Of a stretch of DNA of 64,000 nucleotides, positions 33,447 to 42,211 are shown in pieces. Source of the stretch: a bacterium (GTDB lineage: Bacteria; Margulisbacteria; Marinamargulisbacteria; UBA817; JABISL01); assembly GCA_018700055.1 (NCBI GenBank), contig JABISL010000038.1, positions 52,766 to 116,765 on the forward strand. Reading direction: 5' to 3'. Below the pieces are notes generated by a model. The model was not told the origin of the DNA. It searched no databases and saw nothing but the letters and a program-made list of their open reading frames with translations. How positions within the stretch are numbered: the first letter of the stretch is position 1; each line of letters begins with the position of its first letter. The translations under genes were made by a program, and so were the position numbers.

Positions 33447-34787
33447 ATGACATCTACACGACGCGCCCGTTTATTTTTTCTAATTATGGTTCTTTCTGGA
33501 GCCGCCTACGCATTTTTTCATTATCCGATGAATATGGGATTGGATTTGCAAGGAGGCACACGCCTCATTATTGAAGCGCAAGAAACCCCTGAGATGCCAA
33601 TCGATCAGGACACAATACTGGGTGTTTTGGGTGTTATTCGGCAACGAGTAGATGGCTTGGGTGTGTCGGAGCCGATTATTCAAAGAAAAGGTTTAAAACA
33701 GATTATTGTTGAACTTCCTGGTGTAAAAGATCCGGATCGTGCGATTCGATTGATTGGTGAGACGGCATTGTTGGAGTTTGTAGAAGCCGAATGGGCACCA
33801 CCGAGTATTGGGAAGTTGTCTCCTGCTAAGCAAAAGCTATTGATAGGGAATGGGCGGCTTACCGTATTTCAGGATCGTGACGCGGCAGGAGAAGTTGTTT
33901 CTGAGCGGCCGATTATATTGCACCATCGTGCACTTACTGGATCGGATCTAAGCTCTGCTAGTCCGGGAACAGATCAGTACGGACGACCAATTGTGAATAT
34001 TGAATTCGGCGATGAGGCCTCCAAGATCTTTTTTGCTACAACTAAGCGAGTGGTTGGCCGACCGATAGCGATTGTATTGGATGGGGTTATTATTTCGGCA
34101 CCCAATGTAAATGAACCGATTGCTGGTGGACGCGCTCAGATTTCAGGCGGTTTCACTGTAGAGCAGATGCGAGACTTGGTTATTAAATTAAAAGCTGGAT
34201 CATTGCCAGTTCCGGTTCAAATTATTTCGAACAAAATTGTGGGCCCGACTTTGGGACGCGACTCAATTGAGAAAAGTAAGAAGGCTGCGTTTGTTGGGTT
34301 GGCCTTGGTTTGTGTTTATATGCTTTTTTGGTACCGACTATCTGGCGTGGTGTCGATTTTAGCTTTGGGATCGTACCTCTTGTTGATTTTCTCCTTAATG
34401 AAATTGTTTCATGCCACCTTAACCTTACCGGGGATTGCTGGCATTATTTTGACCATTGGCATGGCAGTGGATGCCAATGTGATTATATTTGCGAGGATCC
34501 AGGAAGAGATAGGCGTTGGCGAGTCATTAAGATCTGCTATTCACGCTGGATTTGCCAAAGCGTTTGTTGCTATTTTGGACTCCAATATTACGACTTTAAT
34601 GGCCGCGACAGTCTTGTTTTGGTTGGGGACAGGTAGTATTCGAGGGTTTGCTTTGACACTAAGTCTTGGCATTCTGGTTAGCATGTTTACGGCATTATTT
34701 GTTACGAAATTTGTTTTGGAACTCTTAGCGCCATTGGCTGGGGTGACGGAGAAAACGCTTTTCAATAAAGAAAGGGTTATTTTATGA
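33447..34787 (+). CDS. secD: Protein translocase subunit SecD
   Basis: 446 residues; with SecF it uses the proton gradient to finish export of proteins through SecYEG. One N-terminal helix (about 7-25) is followed by the D1 motif MGLDLQGGTRLIIEA, a periplasmic domain of about 230 residues, and five membrane helices (about 275-440) including GIILTIGMAVDANVIIFARI, the conserved helix with the essential Asp. The stop overlaps secF by four bases (ATGA). Shorter than E. coli SecD (615), as in many non-proteobacteria. Confidence 0.96.
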   Translation: MTSTRRARLFFLIMVLSGAAYAFFHYPMNMGLDLQGGTRLIIEAQETPEMPIDQDTILGVLGVIRQRVDGLGVSEPIIQRKGLKQIIVELPGVKDPDRAIRLIGETALLEFVEAEWAPPSIGKLSPAKQKLLIGNGRLTVFQDRDAAGEVVSERPIILHHRALTGSDLSSASPGTDQYGRPIVNIEFGDEASKIFFATTKRVVGRPIAIVLDGVIISAPNVNEPIAGGRAQISGGFTVEQMRDLVIKLKAGSLPVPVQIISNKIVGPTLGRDSIEKSKKAAFVGLALVCVYMLFWYRLSGVVSILALGSYLLLIFSLMKLFHATLTLPGIAGIILTIGMAVDANVIIFARIQEEIGVGESLRSAIHAGFAKAFVAILDSNITTLMAATVLFWLGTGSIRGFALTLSLGILVSMFTALFVTKFVLELLAPLAGVTEKTLFNKERVIL

Positions 34788-35716
34788 GCCAAACACCGAG
34801 TAAGATTCGAGTAATCCAAAAGAAGAACCTTTGGTTTATGCTGTCTCTAACTATTATTGGTTTAGGGTTAATTGTGATGGGGCAACGGTATTTGCACCAA
34901 GACCCTGTTTTAAACTTTGGGATCGATTTTACTGGTGGCAGCTCTTTGATTTTGAGATTTGATAAGCTGAATACGGAGCTAAACAACACTGATACGCCAA
35001 AAGAGACGCGGATACGGTTTATTCAAGACGTCCGAGGTGTATTGTCCCGTTATCAATTGGATAAAAGCATTATCCAGATTGCTCAGGACAGAGAAGTGAT
35101 TATTCGAACGATTCCGTTAACCAATACACAGAGAGTGACATTGTTATCCTTGTTGGAAGAGCGCTTTGGCACACTGGAGTTGTTGGAAGTGGATATTATT
35201 GGCCCTTCGATTGGTGAAGAGTTGAGACAGATGTCTATTTGGATTATCTGCATGGTCTCAATTGCACTACTTTTATATTGTAGTTGGCGGTTTGAGTTGC
35301 TGTATGGTGTTTCTGCGTTATTAGCAGTGTTGCATGATGCGCTAATAATGGTGAGTTTTGCAGCGTTATTTAATATTGAAGTGAATACTGCTTTTGTTGC
35401 AGCCGTGCTTACTATTTTAGGATATTCCATTAATGATACGATCGTTATCTTCGATCGAATTCGTGAAAATATGAACCGATATCTGAAGCAATGGGACATA
35501 TTAACAATAATCAATACATCGATTTACCAAATGCTGGGAAGAACGATTCATACTTCAACAACAACATTGTTGGTTATCGTTTGCTTATTAATTTTTGGTG
35601 GAACGACGATTAAACCTTTTGCTTTAGTACTACTAGTGGGAGTGATATCTGGGACCTATTCGTCCTTGCTTATTGCCAGCCCTCTTGTAGCACTATTCGC
35701 AACTAAACGTCGTTAA
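34784..35716 (+). CDS. secF: Protein translocase subunit SecF
   Basis: 310 residues. FGIDFTGGSSLILRF is the SecF signature after the first helix. Five C-terminal helices follow, with ILGYSINDTIVIFDRIRENM containing the conserved Asp and Arg. Translationally coupled to secD. The sigma-factor gene starts 22 bases downstream and may be in the same transcript. Confidence 0.96.
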   Translation: MSQTPSKIRVIQKKNLWFMLSLTIIGLGLIVMGQRYLHQDPVLNFGIDFTGGSSLILRFDKLNTELNNTDTPKETRIRFIQDVRGVLSRYQLDKSIIQIAQDREVIIRTIPLTNTQRVTLLSLLEERFGTLELLEVDIIGPSIGEELRQMSIWIICMVSIALLLYCSWRFELLYGVSALLAVLHDALIMVSFAALFNIEVNTAFVAAVLTILGYSINDTIVIFDRIRENMNRYLKQWDILTIINTSIYQMLGRTIHTSTTTLLVIVCLLIFGGTTIKPFALVLLVGVISGTYSSLLIASPLVALFATKRR

Positions 35717-35738
35717 TTGTAAAAAGGAACCTAATTGA

Positions 35739-36509
35739 ATGACCCCTATTAATCAACCTTCGACAAATGCGTCTTCTCAGCCGAAGACGCTTTCACAAAC
35801 AGTTCGAGGCCGTAATATGATGGTGCTTGATCATCTGTATGTTGTGAACTTTGTTGTTAGTCGGATGTCTATTAATCTTCCTCCTGGAATGTCTCGAGAT
35901 GATCTAATTAGCATTGGGACATGGGGCTTGATTGATGCGGCTAATAAGTTTGATGAATCCAAAGGTGTTTTGTTTAAAACGTATGCAACGACTCGAGTAA
36001 GGGGCGCTATTCTAGACGAGCTTCGTCGCAATAGTTTAGGTGGTCAGACATTGTGTCGTAAGGCGCGTCATTTGGAAAAAGCGGTTCGTAAGGTTGAGTT
36101 TGGAAAAGATGGAACAGCAGCTACAGATTTGGAAGTTGCAAAGGAAATGGGCGTTACGGTTGAAAAACTACATATCTTGTACGCAGAAGTGGCGCGATCG
36201 TTTTTGGTGTCTTTGGATGACCCCACTTATCGGGATGATGAAGGTAATACGTTAGGGGACTCTTTACCTGACTCTTCCTCTGAACCGTTTAAGACTATTG
36301 CTAGCAAAGAGCGTAAAACATTAATTAAAGGCGTTGTACAAGCTCTGCCAAGACAAGAACAAATGGTACTTTTGTTGTACTATTATGAGGAATTGACCTT
36401 TAGAGAAATAGGGTTAATACTCAGCGTGAGTGAATCTAGGATTTCTCAGATTCACACGAAGGCCATAGTACGCCTTCGTGGAAGACTGAAAAATAAACTT
36501 GGAGTGTAA
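35739..36509 (+). CDS. FliA/WhiG-type sigma factor (sigma-28)
   Basis: 256 residues. Region 2 (about 25-95) contains GMSRDDLISIGTWGLIDAAN and FKTYATTRVRGAILDELRR, the -10-recognising part typical of FliA, WhiG and SigD. Region 3 covers about 100-165. Region 4 (about 190-250) is LPRQEQMVLLLYYYEELTF followed by IGLILSVSESRISQIHTK. An AAGGA site lies about 10 nt upstream. No flagellar genes are in the window, so it may serve motility elsewhere or a different regulon. The next gene starts two bases after its stop. Confidence 0.93.
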   Translation: MTPINQPSTNASSQPKTLSQTVRGRNMMVLDHLYVVNFVVSRMSINLPPGMSRDDLISIGTWGLIDAANKFDESKGVLFKTYATTRVRGAILDELRRNSLGGQTLCRKARHLEKAVRKVEFGKDGTAATDLEVAKEMGVTVEKLHILYAEVARSFLVSLDDPTYRDDEGNTLGDSLPDSSSEPFKTIASKERKTLIKGVVQALPRQEQMVLLLYYYEELTFREIGLILSVSESRISQIHTKAIVRLRGRLKNKLGV

Positions 36510-36511
36510 AC

Positions 36512-37294
36512 TTGTCTCGACTTTTTTTGACCGCTATTGCTTTGACTATAGGGTCCACCTTTGCTTTTTCTGCCAATAGTATTAAGCTTCATTCTGAGGT
36601 TATAAACGGCTATTTGGTTCCTACAATTGTTGTTAATGGCCGGACGGCAATGACGATTCAAGACCGAGGTCCAAAGGGCCGATTTGAAAGCAATTTTGAA
36701 CGCGCCGAGCATGTTTACTCTATTTTGGTTGATCTGGAAAAAAAGGGAATGGACCTTCATAAATTGAGGGTTCGTCGATATAAGAGTGAGTATACAGCCA
36801 ATGTTGATCGAACTCGGGTGTTTGCCATTACGAATGGAGACACGGTTGCTAATCAGACTACTGCCTATCGTTTAGCTAGGGATTGGGTTCAAAATATCAA
36901 AGAAGCCTTGCATCCTAGTGGTGGCGAGCGGATAGCAGGGGTAGATGTTCCAGATCCTGACTCCATCGCTGATCTACTTTCTGGGGAATGGGTAGACCCT
37001 AAAGAGGATCAGCGTAGTTTGTACCCTCTCGTGTTTTTGTTGAACTTATTTAGTGGCTCTAATTGGATTATTATTGTGCTTCAAATATTGTTTTTGATTG
37101 TCATTCAAAGTGTTATTACATTTGGGATGCTCAAGTATCTAAATAAGAAACAATTACTTACGGAGCATGCACTGCAGATACGGATGGATAAACTCCAAGA
37201 TACATTACTTAATATTCGTCGTGAGTTTAAGCTTCTTGAAAAGGATTTAGCCGTTCAAAAAAAGCGAGCAAAGCCATTGGTTTCTTCTAAATAA
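36512..37294 (+). CDS. Membrane-anchored protein with MscS-like periplasmic domain
   Basis: 260 residues. The TTG start is supported by GGAG eight bases upstream. A signal peptide (about 1-19) is followed by a periplasmic domain (about 20-130). That domain has the pattern 'VVNGR...I.DRG...FERAEHVYSILVDL...FAITNGDTVANQTTAYRLARDWVQNI', which I know from the N-terminal region of cyanobacterial MscS-type channels. One membrane helix (about 175-200) and a basic coiled-coil cytoplasmic tail follow. The channel helices themselves are missing. It may be a sensor or anchor that pairs with another protein. Its position two bases after the sigma-factor gene suggests shared control. Its stop is five bases from the end of convergent mnmE. 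Confidence 0.6.
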   Translation: MSRLFLTAIALTIGSTFAFSANSIKLHSEVINGYLVPTIVVNGRTAMTIQDRGPKGRFESNFERAEHVYSILVDLEKKGMDLHKLRVRRYKSEYTANVDRTRVFAITNGDTVANQTTAYRLARDWVQNIKEALHPSGGERIAGVDVPDPDSIADLLSGEWVDPKEDQRSLYPLVFLLNLFSGSNWIIIVLQILFLIVIQSVITFGMLKYLNKKQLLTEHALQIRMDKLQDTLLNIRREFKLLEKDLAVQKKRAKPLVSSK

Positions 37295-37299
37295 TTGGC

Positions 37300-38670
37300 T
37301 TATTTGCCAATACAGAACCTAGAAAAGATACCATCCAAAACTTCTTCGGTTAATTCGTCGCCGGTGAGTTCTCCAAGTGCCTGTATAGACGTCTTTATAT
37401 CAATTGAGAGGACGTCATGGACATGGCCATCGGACAAACCCCTTAGCGCAGCATCTATAGAAGAAAGGGCTTTTTCAAGACACTGAACTTGGCGAACATT
37501 ACAGATTAGGTCCGCATCCTTTTGTATGGGTGCGACCGAGAAATCATTTACTAAACGTTGTTTTAGATCACTAAACCCAGCGCCTGTTTTAGCAGAAATT
37601 GAAAGTGAAATGAGCGGGGCAATGACATTTTTTAATGATGACACTTGGTTCTCTGACATTAGATCGGATTTGTTTTGTAGCCCATAACAGTGCGGATGCT
37701 TTTTTAATTTAGTGTAGAGTTTTTCTTCGTCTTTACTTAACGCTCGTGTACCGTCGATTACCCAAAGAATTACGTGTGCTTTTTCCATAAGTGATTGAAC
37801 ACGGGATACGCCCTCTTTTTCGACGAGATCTAGGGTGTCTCGTAAGCCAGCTGTATCCGTAAACTCAAATAAGATACCGCCTATCTCAACTCTGGACTCA
37901 ATAAAATCACGGGTAGTACCAGCAATATTCGTTACAATGGCTCTGTTCTCGCCAATTAACTGATTTAGAATAGAAGACTTGCCTACATTTGGGGTGCCAA
38001 CGATTAAGCATTTAACCCCAGTGTGAATCCATTTTCCATAATCCTTCAGATCTAAAATAGATTGAACTTGTTGCTGTCTACTGGTGAGAGTTTTTGTCAG
38101 AATACCCACTTCTAATGGATCGACTTCATCTGGAAAATCGATGGAGGCTTCAATGTGTTCAAGCGTGTCCATGAGTTGGGATCGTATATGGTTGATATGG
38201 TTGTAGAGTTTTCCTTGCAAGTGAGAGAGTGCAACGGTTTTGCTAATGTCTGTTTCGGCATGAATTAGATCCGCAATTGATTCGGCTTTTGTCAGGTCCA
38301 TTTTTCCGTTCAAAAAGGCGCGTTTGGTAAACTCCCCTGCTGTAGCTAGGCGGCCACCAGCCGTTAGAATAGCGCTCAGAAGCTGTTTCTGGACTACTGG
38401 GCTGCCATGACAATGACATTCAACGACATCTTCGCCCGTGAAGGACAGAGGGCTTTGGAAGAAGACAATGCAACCCTCATCTATAAGGGTTTTTGTTTCG
38501 GGGTGGCGAAAGCTTGTATTGCTAACATAGCGTGGGTCCCATTTCTTAAGAGTAGGACAAAGTTGTTTCGCAATAGAAAGTGCCGCGATTCCTGAGATTC
38601 GGATGATCGCTATTCCTCCTACACCAGTTGGCGTAGCTATAGCCGTTATAGTGTCATCCAGTTCCTGCAT
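37300..38670 (-). CDS. mnmE: tRNA modification GTPase MnmE
   Basis: 456 residues; with MnmG it makes the 5-carboxymethylaminomethyl group on U34 of certain tRNAs. An N-terminal tetrahydrofolate-binding domain (DTITAIATPTGVGGIAIIRI) is followed by a helical domain and an inserted G domain, with P-loop VGTPNVGKSSILNQL near residue 225 and NKSD-type base recognition (LQNKSD). The C-terminal catalytic motif FCIGK ends the protein. Last gene of the rpmH-rnpA-yidD-yidC-jag-mnmE cluster. Confidence 0.97.
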   Translation of the reverse strand: MQELDDTITAIATPTGVGGIAIIRISGIAALSIAKQLCPTLKKWDPRYVSNTSFRHPETKTLIDEGCIVFFQSPLSFTGEDVVECHCHGSPVVQKQLLSAILTAGGRLATAGEFTKRAFLNGKMDLTKAESIADLIHAETDISKTVALSHLQGKLYNHINHIRSQLMDTLEHIEASIDFPDEVDPLEVGILTKTLTSRQQQVQSILDLKDYGKWIHTGVKCLIVGTPNVGKSSILNQLIGENRAIVTNIAGTTRDFIESRVEIGGILFEFTDTAGLRDTLDLVEKEGVSRVQSLMEKAHVILWVIDGTRALSKDEEKLYTKLKKHPHCYGLQNKSDLMSENQVSSLKNVIAPLISLSISAKTGAGFSDLKQRLVNDFSVAPIQKDADLICNVRQVQCLEKALSSIDAALRGLSDGHVHDVLSIDIKTSIQALGELTGDELTEEVLDGIFSRFCIGK

Positions 38671-38677
38671 TAGACGC

Positions 38678-39313
38678 TTACTTTTTTTCTAGGACGATTC
38701 TTCGATTCCGACCTTCGCCTACACTGTATGTCTTGATACTAGAGTGGTCTTTGAAGATCATGTGGATGATACGTCGTTCAGAAGCATTCATTGTGTTTAG
38801 TTCTTCTTTGGTATTTGTGTCACTAATGTAACTAGCAATTCGTAAGGCTTGAGACTGAATCTTCTCCATACGACGTTCACGATAGTCTCCAGCATCCATA
38901 GCAATTTGAATGGATACACCAAATTTTTTGATGGCCATTGCTTTTATTAAAATCTGTAGCGATTCCAAGTTGTTGCCTTCACGGCCAATAAGCCTAGAAA
39001 TATCTGCCTCATCATCCATTCTGACTTTGATGAGACGTTTTCCGCCTTTCTCTGAGGTGACTAGGCTATTAAACCCAGACATTGAAAGGATGGACTCAAG
39101 CTGAGTTTTACAGAATTCAACCATTTCATCTGTTATTAGATCGGGTGCATCTGGATCGTCATCTTCTTCTAGATTAGCGGCGAGAGTCGCGCCTTCGACA
39201 CTGATAGGTTGTTGTTGGAGCGCTTCATTTGCAACAAGCGTTTCGGTTTGTGAGTCCTCGTTTTCTAGCGTTTCTGAAGTTGGCTTAAAAATGTCAAAAA
39301 TACTTTTTTTCAT
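38678..39313 (-). CDS. jag: Jag/KhpB-like RNA-binding protein (KH-R3H)
   Basis: 211 residues. An acidic, disordered N-terminus (about 10-70) follows the short Jag-N-like start MKKSIFDIFKP. The KH domain has IGREGNNLESLQILIKAMA (the GxxG loop, with an acidic residue, near residue 110). The R3H domain is near 180 (SERRIIHMIFKDHSSIKTYS, with RxxxH). It binds RNA and is linked to cell-wall growth in Gram-positives. Its start overlaps the end of yidC by four bases. Confidence 0.93.
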   Translation of the reverse strand: MKKSIFDIFKPTSETLENEDSQTETLVANEALQQQPISVEGATLAANLEEDDDPDAPDLITDEMVEFCKTQLESILSMSGFNSLVTSEKGGKRLIKVRMDDEADISRLIGREGNNLESLQILIKAMAIKKFGVSIQIAMDAGDYRERRMEKIQSQALRIASYISDTNTKEELNTMNASERRIIHMIFKDHSSIKTYSVGEGRNRRIVLEKK

Positions 39314-39984
39314 TTGGTGGCTCCTTTGCTAATTGCAGTTTCTTTTTTTGGGTTCATAATAAAATATTGTTGAGCTGTACCAATGATTTGTGAAACTGCC
39401 CAATACAGAAGAACACCTGCAGGCATTTTCACACAAATAACAACCATGATAGCTGGCATAAACATCATTATTTTTTGTTGCTGTGCATCTACAGTGGAGA
39501 ACTTTTGAGATAAAAAGGTGGATACACCAATTAATACTGGCAGAATGTAGCTATGATCTGGGTCAGCTAAGTTGGGCAACCAAAAGGTTGTTAGTCCTGG
39601 AAATACTCCGGGGGCTGTAATTAGTGCATTAAATGCATCACTACTCATAGTGTAAAAAAGAGCAAAGAGGAAGGGGAGTTGAATGATTAGGGGAAGACAA
39701 CCGCCTAATGGATTTACATTGTTTTCTTTATATAACTTAATTGTTTCTTGCTGAATGCGTTGAGGGTCTTTTTTGTATTTGACCTTTAGTTCTTTAAATT
39801 GAGGTTGTAATACCTGCATTTTTTTCATTGAATCAAATTGTTTTTTAGTTAGCGGGTATAACGCTGCTTTGATAACGATGGTTAATAGTATGATTGCGAT
39901 TGCATAGTTCGGGTAAATACTATTATAGGAATAAGTTAGGAACGGAATCATTATATGGTCGATTAGTGGCTGTATTGGGCTCAT
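39310..39984 (-). CDS. yidC: Membrane protein insertase YidC, short form
   Basis: 224 residues, five membrane helices, corresponding to the conserved C-terminal core of E. coli YidC (548 residues); the large P1 periplasmic domain is absent, as in Gram-positive YidC and Oxa1. It includes the hydrophilic-groove Arg region (LTIVIKAALYPLTKKQFDSM), the cytoplasmic coiled coil (MKKMQVLQPQFKELK) and helix GCLPLIIQLPFLFALFYTM. It inserts membrane proteins with or without SecYEG. Short YidC in a diderm is notable. Confidence 0.95.
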   Translation of the reverse strand: MSPIQPLIDHIMIPFLTYSYNSIYPNYAIAIILLTIVIKAALYPLTKKQFDSMKKMQVLQPQFKELKVKYKKDPQRIQQETIKLYKENNVNPLGGCLPLIIQLPFLFALFYTMSSDAFNALITAPGVFPGLTTFWLPNLADPDHSYILPVLIGVSTFLSQKFSTVDAQQQKIMMFMPAIMVVICVKMPAGVLLYWAVSQIIGTAQQYFIMNPKKETAISKGATK

Positions 39985-39987
39985 GGG

Positions 39988-40221
39988 TTATCTCCTTGTT
40001 GTTTGATATTGATTGGGAACCAAATCGACGCCACCAGGGTGGAATGGATGGCATTTAATAAGTCTTTTAACGCTAAGTATACTGCCTCTAGTGGCCCCAT
40101 GAAACTGGATGGCATCCAGGCTGTAATGTGAGCATGAGGGATAGAATCGGCATCGTTGCCCTAATAAAGGCGAAATGATTAGTTGGTATAACTTAATAAG
40201 ATTAATGAGTAGCCACTTCAT
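39988..40221 (-). CDS. yidD: Membrane protein insertion factor YidD
   Basis: 77 residues. GQRCRFYPSCSHYSLDAIQ and KCHPFHPGGVDLVP are the family signature with three conserved cysteines. An amphipathic N-terminal helix associates with the membrane near YidC. It overlaps rnpA by 20 bases and lies three bases before yidC, as expected for this cluster. Confidence 0.95.
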   Translation of the reverse strand: MKWLLINLIKLYQLIISPLLGQRCRFYPSCSHYSLDAIQFHGATRGSILSVKRLIKCHPFHPGGVDLVPNQYQTTRR

Positions 40222-40597
40222 GGGTTAACAACTTGTTTTTTCGGAGTAGGGCAATAAAATGATCATTTACTACTTGAAAGGGGTCGTTCAAAAGGGGCTG
40301 TTTGGCCGATAGAACGAAGTCGATTGTTGGTGATATATGGTGCTGATTTAGACGAAAAAGTTCTCTTAAGCGTCGTTTCAACGAATTGCGTTTGGCAGAG
40401 ATTCCCACTTTTTTGCTGCATATAAAGGCTACTTTTCCTTCGGATTTAACGGCGGGTGTCACAAAGACCCGACAATGTTTATTTTCGAAACGGCGCCCGG
40501 CAGAAAATATGTGGTCGAACTCAGGGGCAGTTAGTAGTCGTTTGGATTTGGGTAAAGAAAACCGCTTTTGAACCACGCTATACAGCGAGTTCAGCAC
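40202..40597 (-). CDS. rnpA: Ribonuclease P protein component
   Basis: 131 residues; binds RNase P RNA and helps mature tRNA 5' ends. The RNR-type motif is present as [24 protein letters not shown] near residue 55. The N-terminal [17 protein letters not shown] is also family-typical. It starts at a GTG inside the end of rpmH (20-base overlap); a second GTG seven codons downstream is possible. The overlap implies coupled translation with L34. Confidence 0.93.
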   Translation of the reverse strand: MLNSLYSVVQKRFSLPKSKRLLTAPEFDHIFSAGRRFENKHCRVFVTPAVKSEGKVAFICSKKVGISAKRNSLKRRLRELFRLNQHHISPTIDFVLSAKQPLLNDPFQVVNDHFIALLRKNKLLTHEVATH

Positions 40598-40712
40598 GGC
40601 CTTTACGACGGCGATTTCTTAAAACTCTACGTCCGCCTACTGTACGCATTCGTACGAGGAATCCATGAGTCTTTTTTCGCTTACGTTGATTTGGTTGAAA
40701 TGTTCTTTTCAT
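40578..40712 (-). CDS. rpmH: 50S ribosomal protein L34
   Basis: 44 residues, too short for routine ORF cut-offs. Translation begins [18 protein letters not shown] and ends GRAELAV, a full match to the highly conserved L34 pattern. The start at 40712 has a weak AGGTAA ribosome-binding site. The promoter (TTGACC-17-TATAAT) at 40757-40785 is the best consensus promoter seen in the window. First gene of the leftward rnpA-yidC cluster; no dnaA or DnaA boxes lie upstream. Confidence 0.97.
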   Translation of the reverse strand: MKRTFQPNQRKRKKTHGFLVRMRTVGGRRVLRNRRRKGRAELAV

Positions 40713-40756
40713 TTGATTTACCTACTGTATTCAATTTGTGTTCAAAATTCTCAGGT

Positions 40757-40785
40757 ATTATACGAGCCTCAGTAAGTCTGGTCAA
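40757..40785 (-). promoter_or_regulatory. Consensus promoter of the rpmH operon
   Basis: Minus strand: TTGACC (40785-40780), a 17-base spacer, TATAAT (40762-40757); leader about 37-39 nt. Strong sigma-70-type promoter, as expected for a ribosomal protein gene. Confidence 0.85.
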
Positions 40786-40846
40786 GGGATGGTCGAGAAT
40801 ATGAGGTGTTTTATGGAGAGTCTGTCGGGTTTCTAGAGTCTAATGC

Positions 40847-40852
40847 TATACT
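40847..40852 (+). promoter_or_regulatory. Extended -10 box, leaderless start of the pgsA-pssA fusion
   Basis: TGCTATACT, 6 nt before ATG 40859; no Shine-Dalgarno sequence. Confidence 0.65.
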
Positions 40853-40858
40853 AATCGG

Positions 40859-42211
40859 ATGATTCCTGTTCGACATATAGCTAATCTTATAACAATGACT
40901 CGTATTTTGGGAGTTGGCATAATATTTTGGCTAACCCCCTATGAGACTAGTTATGGATTACTAGTGGTTTTGTCGATTTATATATTGATAGCGTTTACTG
41001 ACTATTTGGATGGTTGGGTGGCTAGAAAGCTGTCTATCGAATCGGACTTGGGTAAGGTACTGGATCCTTTGGCGGATAAAATATTAGTGTTGGTGTTTTT
41101 ACCGTTATTAGAAATGCAGATTATTACGTCCTTTCCTGTGTTTATAATTTTGGCCAGAGAGTTTGCGATTATGGCCTTGAGAGTGTTCAGTGCTAAGGAA
41201 GCAGGCGTTGTGATTCCCGCTCAATTCTCAGGTAAGCTTAAAACGGCCTTAACGTTACCTGTATGTGGGATTCTTTTGGCGAGAGTTCCTGTGCAGGAGG
41301 CAGTTCAAAGCCCTTGGCTGTTAATGCCATTGGATTGGGCTCGATTATGGGTAATTTCCTGGCCGCAATCTGTGATTTCGTTGTTAGTTTATCTAACAGT
41401 AGCGGTGACCGTATGGTCTTTCTTTGAGTATTTTGATGACTTTATCTGGGCACTATATCTTAAGAAATGGAATGGAGATGAAGATGCGGCAAGGCGGTCT
41501 TTGAGATCGTTAATTCCCAACGCATTTTCATTTTTTAATCTCATATGTGGGGCAAGTGCGGTTGGCTATGCTGCATATGGCCATTACCATACAGCGGCAT
41601 TATTGGTTATTCTCGGCGTTATGTTTGATGCAGTGGATGGCTCGTTGGCTCGACGGTTAGATGCCTTTTCTTCCTTTGGAGCCTCGTTGGATTCATTGGC
41701 TGATTTTGTAAGTTTTGGGGTGGCGCCAGCGGTTGTGATTTACCGACTAATTTCAACAAGTAGTATTCCTTTTGCGACTTATGCGGCTATTGGGATGGGG
41801 CTTGTATATTATATTTCGGTTCATTATCGATTGCGTCGGTTTAGTGATTCTGGTGGGCACGTGTCTTATTTTGATGGATTGCCTTCACCAGTCGGTGCGG
41901 CGTTGGTAATCGTTGCGGCTATTTCTCCCTCTTTATCTACTATATATGTGTTTTTAGGTGTTGTAATGGGGTCTTGTTTGTTAATGATTAGTCGGCTTCA
42001 GTATGAACATTTAGATATTGCCAAGAAAGAACGGTTCTTTAGATTTTTTCGTATACCGGGTTTGATTTTTACAGGTCTTACCATTCTTAAACTATTAGAA
42101 ATTCCGTTTACCCAGAAGGTTTATGCGTTTGAGATCCTTTTTGTTCTGACCTGCATTTATGTGATATCGCCCTTGTTTTTGCGACCACAAGCAGATGACA
42201 CCCCTCATTAA
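40859..42211 (+). CDS. Fused PgsA-PssA: two CDP-alcohol phosphatidyltransferases
   Basis: 450 residues in one frame with two complete catalytic motifs D-x2-D-G-x2-A-R-x8-G-x3-D-x3-D. The first is at Asp48 to Asp73 (DYLDGWVARK...) and the second at Asp257 to Asp282 (DAVDGSLARR...). The N-terminal half (1 to about 200, starting with NLITMTRILGVGIIF) is PgsA-like and should make phosphatidylglycerol phosphate from CDP-diacylglycerol and glycerol 3-phosphate. The C-terminal half opens with LIPNAFSFFNLICGASAVGY near residue 218, the PssA signature, and should make phosphatidylserine. Both act in the inner membrane on the same donor lipid. No frameshift or internal start separates them. The stop overlaps the next gene by 17 bases. 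Which alcohol each half uses is inferred. Confidence 0.88.
   Translation: MIPVRHIANLITMTRILGVGIIFWLTPYETSYGLLVVLSIYILIAFTDYLDGWVARKLSIESDLGKVLDPLADKILVLVFLPLLEMQIITSFPVFIILAREFAIMALRVFSAKEAGVVIPAQFSGKLKTALTLPVCGILLARVPVQEAVQSPWLLMPLDWARLWVISWPQSVISLLVYLTVAVTVWSFFEYFDDFIWALYLKKWNGDEDAARRSLRSLIPNAFSFFNLICGASAVGYAAYGHYHTAALLVILGVMFDAVDGSLARRLDAFSSFGASLDSLADFVSFGVAPAVVIYRLISTSSIPFATYAAIGMGLVYYISVHYRLRRFSDSGGHVSYFDGLPSPVGAALVIVAAISPSLSTIYVFLGVVMGSCLLMISRLQYEHLDIAKKERFFRFFRIPGLIFTGLTILKLLEIPFTQKVYAFEILFVLTCIYVISPLFLRPQADDTPH

Noticed and set aside
35739..36509. Flagellar gene cluster around the sigma-28-type factor
   Set aside because: None of the neighbouring genes is flagellar, so the factor is not by itself evidence for motility here.
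40713..40858. Possible replication origin beside the rpmH-rnpA-yidC cluster
   Set aside because: No dnaA gene and no TTATCCACA-type DnaA boxes are visible; the segment contains two divergent promoters only.
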